The notes under the pieces were generated by a model that searched no databases, was not told the origin of the DNA, and saw only the letters and a program-made list of their open reading frames with translations. 26,220 bases of DNA from contig JALNYP010000058.1 in the NCBI GenBank assembly GCA_023229795.1, positions 1 through 26,220 on the forward strand, given 5' to 3'. This document shows, one piece after another, positions 1 through 6,259 of the stretch; the first letter of the stretch is position 1; the number at the start of each line of letters is the position of its first letter. The stretch comes from Syntrophobacterales bacterium (GTDB lineage: Bacteria > Desulfobacterota > Desulfobaccia > Desulfobaccales > 0-14-0-80-60-11). Both the position numbers and the translations under genes were made by a program.

Positions 1-2
1 TG

Positions 3-88
3 AGCTTCATCGGCGCCTCCGCATGCCTGGTGTTTTCTCGCAAATCCACCTTAGCACGCGCTTTGCCGATGGAGCTTAATTTTTTAAC
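3..88 (+). other. Possible structured RNA or terminator at left edge
   Basis: Bases 3-14 (AGCTTCATCGGC) pair with 65-76 (GCCGATGGAGCT) with one G-T wobble. Inside, GGTG (29-32) can pair with CACC (47-50). The outer stem is followed at once by TTAATTTTTT. This looks like the 3' end of a transcript, either a long-loop terminator or a small structured RNA ending in a U tract. The upstream gene lies outside the window, so its owner is unknown. Confidence 0.3.
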
Positions 89-90
89 CT

Positions 91-249
91 AATGAGACTT
101 TTGCAAGAGGCTCATTCGCTATAGATTACGGGCGCGGCGGGTTCGCCGCCCACCGGGATTGGCGATATTTTACCTCATTGTGAGCCGAAGTCGAGGACGG
201 GTCAACGGCTCTCCCAAAAAATTTTCCCGCTGCGGCACAAGAGGCCGCA
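91..249. repeat. Cluster of three short hairpins in a gene-free stretch
   Basis: Between 1 and 347 I see no convincing gene. The stretch holds an AATGAG/CTCATT inverted repeat (91-96 with 111-116), a GC-rich hairpin GCGGCG-GGTT-CGCCGC (134-149) and a TGCGGC/GCCGCA hairpin (231-249). None has an adjacent U tract. They resemble short palindromic repeats scattered in noncoding DNA; the middle one is loosely like the palindromes at 3796-3843 and 23316-23341. Confidence 0.35.
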
Positions 250-253
250 CGCA

Positions 254-376
254 ATGACCAGAAACTGGGGGGGGAAACCAATTGAAGAACTCAGGAAGGA
301 TTTTATACAGGTCGATACACCGGAAAGACCTGAAAGACTAGCGGCATCTAATGGTAGGAAACGACTTCCCAGGTAG
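254..376 (+). CDS. Doubtful 40-residue ORF with an 8-G tract
   Basis: An ATG at 254 opens a 40-codon frame ending with TAG at 374-376. The product is charged (it includes KPIEELRKDFIQVDT) and has no recognised domain. An AGAGG stands about 10 bases upstream, a weak ribosome binding site. The frame runs through eight consecutive G (267-274), so one base of slippage or sequencing error would break it. It overlaps the 3' end of the minus-strand gene at 348 by 29 bases. It could be a small protein, a gene remnant or chance. Confidence 0.2.
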   Translation: MTRNWGGKPIEELRKDFIQVDTPERPERLAASNGRKRLPR

Positions 377-635
377 AACTGAAAGAGTCATCGTTGAGGG
401 TATAGAGGTGCCCCAGCATGTGCCCGACTCCCGGCGGCACCCCGGGTTCGATGCGCCAAAAACTGACGTAAAACGTGGGCACCACCCGCGCCTCCCGGGT
501 CAAGGGATCTTCTTCGACCCGGCGCCACACTTCCCGATCCATGACCCGCCACAGGGAGTCATATTTTCGGCATCTGACCACGGCGCCCACCCCGGGAAAG
601 CCTTTCTCGCGGAGAATCTCCTCAAACCCGTTCAT
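348..635 (-). CDS. Hypothetical protein, 95 aa
   Basis: I do not recognise this family. The product is 95 residues, mixed alpha/beta in composition, with no signal peptide or membrane segment. It is rich in Trp, Arg and Val, with a GVGAVVRCRKYDSLWRVMDRE segment near the N-terminus that could be a beta-rich core and a PGVGHMLGHLYTLNDDSF segment near the C-terminus. The start is supported by GAGAGG directly upstream on the minus strand. This favours it over the plus-strand open frame covering the same bases, which has no comparable start. It diverges from the ClpX-like gene; a TTGACA at 709-704 on the minus strand could be its -35 box, with only a poor -10 partner. Confidence 0.6.
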   Translation of the reverse strand: MNGFEEILREKGFPGVGAVVRCRKYDSLWRVMDREVWRRVEEDPLTREARVVPTFYVSFWRIEPGVPPGVGHMLGHLYTLNDDSFSSTWEVVSYH

Positions 636-726
636 GGCCCTCTCTCAAAGCATGTGGATCATAAGGCATTTTATATGCTTCCAATATTACATAATCTTTT
701 CTTTGTCAAGGTTATTTTGCCTTCTC

Positions 727-755
727 TTGCAACCCTGAAAGGGCAAGGTTATAAT
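727..755 (+). promoter_or_regulatory. Sigma-70 type promoter for the ClpX-like/ahbC unit
   Basis: TTGCAA (727-732) and TATAAT (750-755) are separated by 17 bases, a near-consensus vegetative promoter about 60 bases before the ATG at 816. It lies inside the long plus-strand open frame that continues upstream. This argues that translation starts at 816 and not further 5'. Confidence 0.65.
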
Positions 756-815
756 TTACCAAAAGATCAAGGCCGGCTGCGTATTCTGGCAGGGACGGCA
801 AGACTAATAAACCTC

Positions 816-2567
816 ATGGAAAAAATCCCCGACCCGAAAGAACTGGAAAAGGAACTGAGCGAGTATCTCACCAAAAAATATGGCAGCCGCATTAAGGTGC
901 TGGCGCCTCACTGGGTGGCCAAACCGGAGAAGGATGACGAAGGTTCGAGCCCAGCCGCCAACCTCAGCCAGATAAAATTTGACTTAAAACCGGAAGAATT
1001 GGAAGCCTATCTTGATGAGTATGTGATCAAGCAGGACCTGGCCAAAAGCATCCTGGCCACCAAGGTCTGCACCCACTTCAACCGGATTCGCCATTCCCTG
1101 GAACTGGGCCGGGACCCGAAACCCGGGGTAGGCTCCATCAAAAACAACATCATCCTCGTCGGCCCTACCGGGGTGGGGAAGACTTATCTGGTCAAACTCA
1201 TTGCCAAGAAGATCGGGGTGCCCTTCATCAAGGGCGACGCCACCAAGTTCAGTGAAACCGGCTACGTGGGCGGCGACGTGGAGGACCTGGTCCGTGACCT
1301 GGTCTATGCCGCGGGCGATGACCTGGAACTGGCCCAATACGGCATCATTTATATCGATGAGATCGATAAGATCGCGTCAGCCGGGCACGCCTGGGGCGGC
1401 CCCGATGTGTCTCGCACCGGCGTCCAGCGGGCCTTATTGAAGCCCATGGAAGAGACCGAAGTGGATCTGAAGGTGGCCCATGACCCGGTGTCCCAGATTC
1501 AGGCCATCGAACACTACCGCCGCACCGGCAAAAAAGAGAAACGCACCCTCAACACCCGGCATATCCTCTTCATCGTCAGCGGGGCCTTCAACGGCCTGGA
1601 CAAGATCGTCAAGGAACGGGTCAGCAAGCAGGAGATCGGCTTCCGGGGCGAAATCACCTCCCGGGAACTGGACCGCACCTTCCTCAAGCAGGTCACCGCG
1701 GAAGACCTGATCAAGTTCGGATTCGAATCCGAGTTTATCGGCCGCCTGCCGGTAATTGCAGTGTTGGAGGAACTCTCGGCCGCGGACCTCTACGAAATCC
1801 TGCTGAACCCCAACAATCCGATCATTACCAGCAAAAAGCGGGATTTCCAGGCTTACGGCATCGACATCGCCTTTGAAGACCAGGCCCTGAAGATGTTGGC
1901 CGAACAAGCGGCGCTCGAGAAAACCGGAGCCCGGGGCCTGGTAAGCGTCATTGAACGCATACTCATCCAATTCGAAAAACGCCTGCCCTCCACCCCGGTC
2001 GAGTATCTGCTGGTGACCCCAGAGGTCGTGGAACATCCCGGGGATGAACTGGCGCGCCTCCTGGCCGACCCGGGAAATGGCGAGCGCCGGGAAAGGTTTC
2101 AGCAGGCCGCCGCCCAGGAGCGCCAGATTCTGAAAGAATCCATTTGGCGACGGGAACCCGAGTTGCTCACCCGCTTTCACCTCCCTCTCACCGTGGCCCG
2201 GGTGGAATTGCTGGCCGATCAGTACCAGCAGTGGGATTTTGATTTGAAGACGGCCTTTGAAGAGATAGCCCGCCTCTATGACCAGGTGCGCCGTTTTGAA
2301 GACAAATTCCTGGACAACCACGCGATTCAACTCCATTTCGAGCCAGACGCGGAGGATGAAATCATGCAGCAGGCCGTGTCCCGGGAGACCTCGGCGATGG
2401 CCGTCTGCGAGGAGATGTCCAAGGATCTGGAATACGCCCTGAAGCTGGTCCGGGACCGCACCTCCCAGGATCATTTCCTCCTGACCCGGGAGGCGATCTG
2501 CGACCTGGATACCTATCTCAACCGGGTTATTCGGGAACACTACCAAACTACCCTGTACAGAGAGTAA
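816..2567 (+). CDS. ClpX-like AAA+ unfoldase lacking the zinc domain
   Basis: This 583-residue protein matches the ClpX AAA+ core. It has Walker A GPTGVGKT (116-123), pore loop GYVG (149-152), Walker B IIYIDEIDKI (177-186), an arginine finger in EFIGRLP (R310) and a sensor II arginine in GARG (R373). An IGF tripeptide (274-276) sits where ClpX carries its ClpP-docking loop, so partnership with ClpP is plausible. The N-terminal C4 zinc-binding domain of ClpX is absent. The RKH pore loop is replaced by a longer, basic segment (about 220-245, RRTGKKEKR). About 170 extra residues follow the core and look like a second copy of the small AAA+ domain. The open frame extends upstream to 351, but ATG 816 is chosen because of the promoter at 727-755 and the start of ClpX-like sequence. 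ahbC follows after 9 bp. It is a specialised paralogue and not the housekeeping clpX; its substrate is unknown. Confidence 0.85.
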   Translation: MEKIPDPKELEKELSEYLTKKYGSRIKVLAPHWVAKPEKDDEGSSPAANLSQIKFDLKPEELEAYLDEYVIKQDLAKSILATKVCTHFNRIRHSLELGRDPKPGVGSIKNNIILVGPTGVGKTYLVKLIAKKIGVPFIKGDATKFSETGYVGGDVEDLVRDLVYAAGDDLELAQYGIIYIDEIDKIASAGHAWGGPDVSRTGVQRALLKPMEETEVDLKVAHDPVSQIQAIEHYRRTGKKEKRTLNTRHILFIVSGAFNGLDKIVKERVSKQEIGFRGEITSRELDRTFLKQVTAEDLIKFGFESEFIGRLPVIAVLEELSAADLYEILLNPNNPIITSKKRDFQAYGIDIAFEDQALKMLAEQAALEKTGARGLVSVIERILIQFEKRLPSTPVEYLLVTPEVVEHPGDELARLLADPGNGERRERFQQAAAQERQILKESIWRREPELLTRFHLPLTVARVELLADQYQQWDFDLKTAFEEIARLYDQVRRFEDKFLDNHAIQLHFEPDAEDEIMQQAVSRETSAMAVCEEMSKDLEYALKLVRDRTSQDHFLLTREAICDLDTYLNRVIREHYQTTLYRE

Positions 2568-2576
2568 GCCCGCCTC

Positions 2577-3764
2577 ATGATCGGAATCTCGAAACTTTAC
2601 TGCGGCGCGGTGGAAGCCGGAGATGTACTCCGCTACCATGGCCGCCGGGCCCAGGAATTGCCGTCCCATCTGCTCCAGTTTTCCGCGGACAAAAAACCGG
2701 TGGTGGTCTGGAACGTCACCAAGCAATGCAATCTCAAATGTGTCCACTGCTACGCCAAGGCCACTGCAGGTCCGGCCCCCAATGAATTGACCCACGCAGA
2801 GGGCCTGGCCCTGCTCCGGGATTTGCGGGATTTCGGCGTGCCGGTGGTGCTGTTCTCCGGAGGCGAGCCCCTGATGCGGCCGGACCTCCTGGAACTGGTG
2901 GACTGGACCGTAGCCCACGACATGCGGGCGGTGATCTCCACCAATGGCACCCTCATCACCCCTGAGGTCGCCCGGCGCTTGAAGGATTTGGGCCTGTCTT
3001 ACGTGGGCATCAGTCTGGACGGTATTGAAGCCACCCATGACCGCTTCCGGGGCCAACCCGGGGCCTTTGCCGCGGCCCTGGCCGGAGTCAGGAACTGCCA
3101 GGCGGCGGGCCTCAAGGTGGGGCTGCGCTTCACCATCAATCGCCTCAACTACCTGGAGGTGCCGGCCATCTTCGACCTGGTGGAGGAATATCACATCCCC
3201 CGCATTTGCTTCTACCATCTGGTCTATGCCGGCCGCGGCACCAAGCTGGTGGAGGAGGCCCTGACCCACCAGCAGACCCGGGAATTGGTGGACCTGATCT
3301 GCGTCCGCACCCGGCGGATCTTCGATTCGGGCCGCACCGTGGAAGTGCTCACCGTGGATAATCACGCCGACGGCCCCTACCTCTATCTGAAGTTGCTCCA
3401 GGAAGACCCCCAGCGGGCCGCGGAAGTCTTATCCCTCTTGCAGATGAATGAAGGCAACAACTCCGGGCGGGGCATCGGCTGTGTCAGTTGGGACGGCGAG
3501 GTCCATGCCGACCAGTTCTGGCGCCATCATTCCTTCGGGAACGTGCGGCTGCGCTCTTTCAGCGACATCTGGACGGACCTGACCGACGCCCTCATGGCCC
3601 GCCTCAAGGATAAGAAACGCTTTGTGACCGGCCGTTGCGCCGAGTGCCGTTGGCTGGACGTCTGCGGGGGCAATTTCAGGGTGCGGGCCGAGGCCTTGAC
3701 CGGCGACCTCTGGGCTCCGGACCCCGCGTGCTACCTGACGGACGCAGAGATTAAGCGAGACTAG
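2577..3764 (+). CDS. ahbC: AhbC-like radical SAM enzyme (didecarboxysiroheme deacetylase)
   Basis: This 395-residue radical SAM protein has the CxxxCxxC cluster motif CNLKCVHC (C51, C55, C58), a glycine-rich SAM-binding FSGGEP and an ISTNGT strand. Its C-terminal cysteines (GIGCVSW, RCAECRWLDVC, then PAC) are typical of an auxiliary iron-sulfur cluster. The opening MIGISKLYCG and overall pattern recall AhbC, which removes two acetate side chains from 12,18-didecarboxysiroheme in the siroheme-dependent heme pathway of sulfate reducers and archaea. AhbD and NirJ are close relatives, and I cannot separate them fully without alignment. The gene starts 9 bp after the ClpX-like gene, so the two are probably co-transcribed. 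No other heme genes are in the window. Confidence 0.75.
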   Translation: MIGISKLYCGAVEAGDVLRYHGRRAQELPSHLLQFSADKKPVVVWNVTKQCNLKCVHCYAKATAGPAPNELTHAEGLALLRDLRDFGVPVVLFSGGEPLMRPDLLELVDWTVAHDMRAVISTNGTLITPEVARRLKDLGLSYVGISLDGIEATHDRFRGQPGAFAAALAGVRNCQAAGLKVGLRFTINRLNYLEVPAIFDLVEEYHIPRICFYHLVYAGRGTKLVEEALTHQQTRELVDLICVRTRRIFDSGRTVEVLTVDNHADGPYLYLKLLQEDPQRAAEVLSLLQMNEGNNSGRGIGCVSWDGEVHADQFWRHHSFGNVRLRSFSDIWTDLTDALMARLKDKKRFVTGRCAECRWLDVCGGNFRVRAEALTGDLWAPDPACYLTDAEIKRD

Positions 3765-3790
3765 TTGAGCCGCTGATGCCCTGAAAGCAC

Positions 3791-3846
3791 AGAGGGCGGG
3801 GCAACCCCGCTCCTACGCGCCGTAGAGGCGAGGTCACCTCGCCCTT
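3791..3846. repeat. Paired REP-like palindromes
   Basis: Two palindromic units are arranged tail to tail. GCGGGG-CAA-CCCCGC occupies 3796-3810 and GGCGAGGT-C-ACCTCGCC occupies 3827-3843. They are joined by the small palindrome TACG-CGC-CGTA (3814-3824). Read outward from the centre, both units begin CGTAG followed by a GC-rich hairpin. The unit at 23316-23341 has the same plan. This is how REP/BIME-type intergenic elements look. Confidence 0.6.
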
Positions 3847-3868
3847 ATAGATGAGCACAGCGCGACCC

Positions 3869-3897
3869 CTGCACCCGAGGGACAAAAAGGGGTGCAG
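3869..3897. terminator. Hairpin between convergent ahbC and cold-shock genes
   Basis: CTGCACCC (3869-3876) pairs perfectly with GGGTGCAG (3890-3897) around a 13-base loop. It lies between the ends of ahbC (plus) and the cold-shock gene (minus), so it may terminate or stabilise either transcript. No U tract follows on either strand, so intrinsic termination is uncertain. Confidence 0.35.
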
Positions 3898-3938
3898 CAC
3901 ACCCACCCTGTTGGCAAGCAGGCTGCTGTTTTCCGGGA

Positions 3939-4142
3939 TTAAACCTTGGTCACCTGGACCGCCTGGAGTCCTTTGGGGCCTTCATTCACCTCGAACTCCA
4001 CCTTGTCGTCCTCTTTTAAGGTGCGGAAACCGGACCCCACGATGTTGGTGTAATGCACGAACAGGTCGGGGCCGTCATCACGTTTAATGAAACCATAACC
4101 CTTGGCTTCGTTGAACCATTTGACTGTGCCGGTAAAGCTCAT
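3939..4142 (-). CDS. Cold-shock domain protein (CspA family)
   Basis: This is a 67-residue single OB-fold protein of the CspA family, which binds single-stranded RNA and DNA and melts mRNA structure. RNP1 is KGYGFI (15-20) and RNP2 is LFVHY (27-31), close to the usual VFVHF. Basic and aromatic surface residues such as VKWFNEAKG are conserved. The open frame continues to 4328, but the start at 4142 matches the family length and is preceded by AAAGGAG nine bases upstream. A promoter at 4328-4300 would give an untranslated leader of about 150 bases, like the long leaders of cold-shock mRNAs. The neighbouring genes give no specific functional clue. Confidence 0.93.
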   Translation of the reverse strand: MSFTGTVKWFNEAKGYGFIKRDDGPDLFVHYTNIVGSGFRTLKEDDKVEFEVNEGPKGLQAVQVTKV

Positions 4143-4292
4143 AACCCCTAGCTCCTTTAAAACGCCAAAATTCCTTTGCCGGCTCTCAGTTGAAGGGCGC
4201 AGGCCCAAAAAAAAAACGGCCGGCTCCCGCCATACCGTAATTTTAATGCTGTGTCGCCCCGAGCACTGCATATTGCGCCTGACAAAAGGATA
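4143..4292 (-). promoter_or_regulatory. Probable long 5' leader of the cold-shock gene
   Basis: If transcription starts just downstream of the promoter at 4328-4300, about 150 bases of untranslated leader precede the ATG. Read on the minus strand it contains GGAGCCGGCCG followed by ten T, which resembles a weak terminator in the leader. Long leaders that refold with temperature are known for cspA-type genes; a role here is inferred from position and length. Confidence 0.4.
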
Positions 4293-4299
4293 ATGTGTG

Positions 4300-4328
4300 T
4301 CAATAGCACAACACCGCATCTCTGTCAA
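4300..4328 (-). promoter_or_regulatory. Promoter of the cold-shock gene
   Basis: On the minus strand TTGACA (4328-4323) and TATTGA (4305-4300) are separated by 17 bases. The -35 is a perfect match and the -10 is moderate. It lies about 160 bases upstream of the cold-shock start codon. Confidence 0.5.
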
Positions 4329-4437
4329 GATTTTTCTTGACCGGCGCGGGTTTAGGCCGGGTGCAAGTCGATTTTCACTTGGCGATGGTCAATCATATCC
4401 TCTCTCCTCGAAGCCAAAACGAATTTCTTTTGCCCCC

Positions 4438-5403
4438 CTAAAAATGGTCGAAGGGTACGTCCAGCAAGAGCCTGAGGTGGTCCTCGGTGCAGTCCTCCAG
4501 GACCTCCAGGTTATAGCCGCCCTCCAGCACCGTGATGAGCCGGCCCTCGGCCGACTCCCGGGCCAGATCCAGGACCAATTGGCCCATGTCCCGAAAGGCC
4601 TGCCGGCTCAGCTTCTCGTGGGCCAGGGGGTCGTTCTCATGGGCGTCAAACCCCGCCGAGATAAATACAAGTTGGGGAGCGAACTGGCGCAACCGGGGCA
4701 AGGCCTCGTTTCTGAGGGCCTCCAGATATTCTTCGTCGACGCTGCGGGGCGGAAAAGGCAGGTTCAGGGTGAAGCCTTCTCCCTTGCCCTTGCCGGTTTC
4801 CCGGCGGTAGCCGGTGCCGGGATAGCAATGCTGGGGGTCCTCGTGCAGGGAAAGGTAGAAGACGCGGGGGTCGGATTCAAACAGGTGCTGGGTGCCGTTG
4901 CCGTGGTGTACGTCCCAATCCACGATGGCCACCCGCTCCAGGCCATAGTTTTCCAAGGCGTAGAGGGCTCCCAGGGCCACGTTATTAAAGAAGCAAAACC
5001 CCATGGCCCGGTCCCGTTCGGCGTGGTGGCCCGGCGGTCGCACCGCACAGAAGACGTTGTCCACCTGGCCGTTCATCACCGCGTCCACCGCGGCCATGAC
5101 CCCGCCTGCGGCCAGCAGGGCGATGTCATAGGATTCCGGACAGATGCCGCAGTCGGCCACTTCGAAAATCTGCAGGCCTTGGGCGCAGGCTCGTTTAAAC
5201 CGTTGAATGTAATCGGGATCGTGGAGCTTCTCGACCCAGGCCAGAGGAGCCTCATAAGGCTTGATCAGCGTCACCAGCTCCAGCAGGCCGGACTCCGCAA
5301 GATTTTTTTGGATGGCTTTCAGGCGATCGGGACGTTCAGGATGCCAGGAACCGGGATCGTGGCGCAAATAACGCTCATCATAGACATACCCTGTACGGCG
5401 CAT
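4438..5403 (-). CDS. Histone deacetylase-family zinc amidohydrolase
   Basis: This 321-residue protein belongs to the arginase/deacetylase superfamily (AcuC, HDAC-like, acetylpolyamine hydrolases). It should hydrolyse acetyl-amide bonds with one zinc ion. The zinc ligands are D164 and H166 in DWDVHHGNG and D253 in AGFDAHENDP. The catalytic histidine pair is H126-H127 in RPPGHHAE, and Y297 in EGGYNL is the expected transition-state tyrosine. The N-terminal HPERPDRL motif is also typical. The length is full for bacterial members, and there is no signal peptide, so it is cytoplasmic. AGGAG stands six bases before the ATG. It lies downstream of the dismutase gene with a 135 bp gap containing a strong palindrome, so linkage is uncertain. 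Its substrate could be an acetylated protein, a polyamine or another metabolite. Confidence 0.9.
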   Translation of the reverse strand: MRRTGYVYDERYLRHDPGSWHPERPDRLKAIQKNLAESGLLELVTLIKPYEAPLAWVEKLHDPDYIQRFKRACAQGLQIFEVADCGICPESYDIALLAAGGVMAAVDAVMNGQVDNVFCAVRPPGHHAERDRAMGFCFFNNVALGALYALENYGLERVAIVDWDVHHGNGTQHLFESDPRVFYLSLHEDPQHCYPGTGYRRETGKGKGEGFTLNLPFPPRSVDEEYLEALRNEALPRLRQFAPQLVFISAGFDAHENDPLAHEKLSRQAFRDMGQLVLDLARESAEGRLITVLEGGYNLEVLEDCTEDHLRLLLDVPFDHF

Positions 5404-5490
5404 AAAACTCTCCTGGTGGGCGAAAGTGCCCCGGGCCGGGGCTATCCCAGGGTAACCCGAAGGCAGGCGAGTTGTAAAGCAGATTTGGGG

Positions 5491-5523
5491 CTGGGGATCA
5501 GGGACCAGGTCCCTGATCCCCAG
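5491..5523. repeat. Perfect 16-bp inverted repeat downstream of the dismutase gene
   Basis: CTGGGGATCAGGGACC (5491-5506), one central A, then GGTCCCTGATCCCCAG (5508-5523) form a perfect palindrome. It starts 16 bases past the dismutase stop, in the minus-strand direction, and would give a very stable RNA hairpin. No U tract follows. It could be a transcript-end stabiliser, an attenuator before the deacetylase gene, or a dispersed repeat. Confidence 0.55.
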
Positions 5524-5538
5524 GACGGGCGAGAGTCC

Positions 5539-6117
5539 CTATAGCAGGCGCGCTTCCGCCACGTCCCATTTGACGTTCTTGAAGAAGGCCGCGATGTAGT
5601 CCGCCCGCTTCAGCCCATAATCGGTCATGAAGGCGTGTTCGAAGACATCCAGGATCAGGATGGGATTGCAGCCCGCGGGATGGCCCACGTCGTGTTCGTT
5701 GATCCACTGGTTGAAGATCAGGCCATTCTCGATGTCCTGGTACATGACGACCCAGCCGATCCCCCGCATGGCCGCGGTGGCCTTGAAATCCCTGGCGGCC
5801 ATGTCCACGGAGCCGAACTGCTCCTGCTTTTTCTTCATCAGTTTGGGGGCCTTGTCCATGTCGCCGTCTCCCCCCAGGTTCGAAAAATAGAGTTCGTGCA
5901 GCCGCATGCCGTTAAATTCCCAGCCCAGGCGGCGCTTCAGCTCGGCAAACTCCGGGGTACCTTCCTTGCCGTCCTTAACCAAGCCGGCCAGGACCTCCAT
6001 GACTTTATTGGTATTAGTCACATAGCCTTGGTAAAGGGTGAAATGATTCTTGAGGAGAGTGTCGCTGAATCCAGGCATCCCCAACAAAAAAGAAAAATCT
6101 TTGGCGGCGTAAGCCAT
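5539..6117 (-). CDS. Superoxide dismutase, Fe/Mn family, divergent
   Basis: This 192-residue protein fits the Fe/Mn superoxide dismutase fold, which dismutates superoxide to peroxide and oxygen. The four metal ligands can be assigned as H25 (NHFTLYQGYVTN), H74 (MRLHELYF), D157 and H161 (DVFEH). The gateway tyrosine is probably Y32. Several usual second-shell residues differ. The HH pair after the first ligand is replaced by Tyr-Gln, G70 sits where FeSOD carries its active-site glutamine, and H142 aligns roughly with the MnSOD glutamine position. Metal preference therefore cannot be read by the usual rules. There is no signal peptide, so it is cytoplasmic. AAGGAGG lies six bases before the ATG, and a promoter stands at 6192-6165. 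An oxygen-defence role fits an anaerobe. Confidence 0.88.
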   Translation of the reverse strand: MAYAAKDFSFLLGMPGFSDTLLKNHFTLYQGYVTNTNKVMEVLAGLVKDGKEGTPEFAELKRRLGWEFNGMRLHELYFSNLGGDGDMDKAPKLMKKKQEQFGSVDMAARDFKATAAMRGIGWVVMYQDIENGLIFNQWINEHDVGHPAGCNPILILDVFEHAFMTDYGLKRADYIAAFFKNVKWDVAEARLL

Positions 6118-6164
6118 ATTGCCTCCTTCCTGGTCCAGGACTCAGGACCGCTCATTTATTGTTT

Positions 6165-6192
6165 AAGATAGTGCCCGGATCACCTGATGCAA
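6165..6192 (-). promoter_or_regulatory. Promoter of the superoxide dismutase gene
   Basis: On the minus strand TTGCAT (6192-6187) and TATCTT (6170-6165) are 16 bases apart, about 50 bases before the dismutase start codon. Both boxes match sigma-70 consensus at four or more positions. It lies in the divergent gap shared with the kinase gene. Confidence 0.45.
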
Positions 6193-6259
6193 GGCGTTCC
6201 GGGAAATTAACTCAGCAGACGTTTTAAGTTTCCCGGGGAAATGCCGACATTATCAGGAT

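Noticed and set aside
351..815. Upstream extension of the ClpX-like open frame (155 codons)
   Set aside because: It has no ClpX similarity, overlaps a minus-strand gene with a good ribosome binding site, and contains a near-consensus promoter just before ATG 816.
1715..1735. tRNA-like TTCGAATCC motif
   Set aside because: It lies inside the ClpX-like coding sequence, and no cloverleaf can be built around it.
1434..3365. 643-codon minus-strand frame opposite the ClpX-like and ahbC genes
   Set aside because: It is antisense to two well-supported genes. Its length follows from GC-rich third positions, and the protein has no recognisable motifs.
4297..5544. 415-codon plus-strand frame opposite the deacetylase gene
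   Set aside because: It is antisense to a gene with full catalytic motifs and has no domain of its own.
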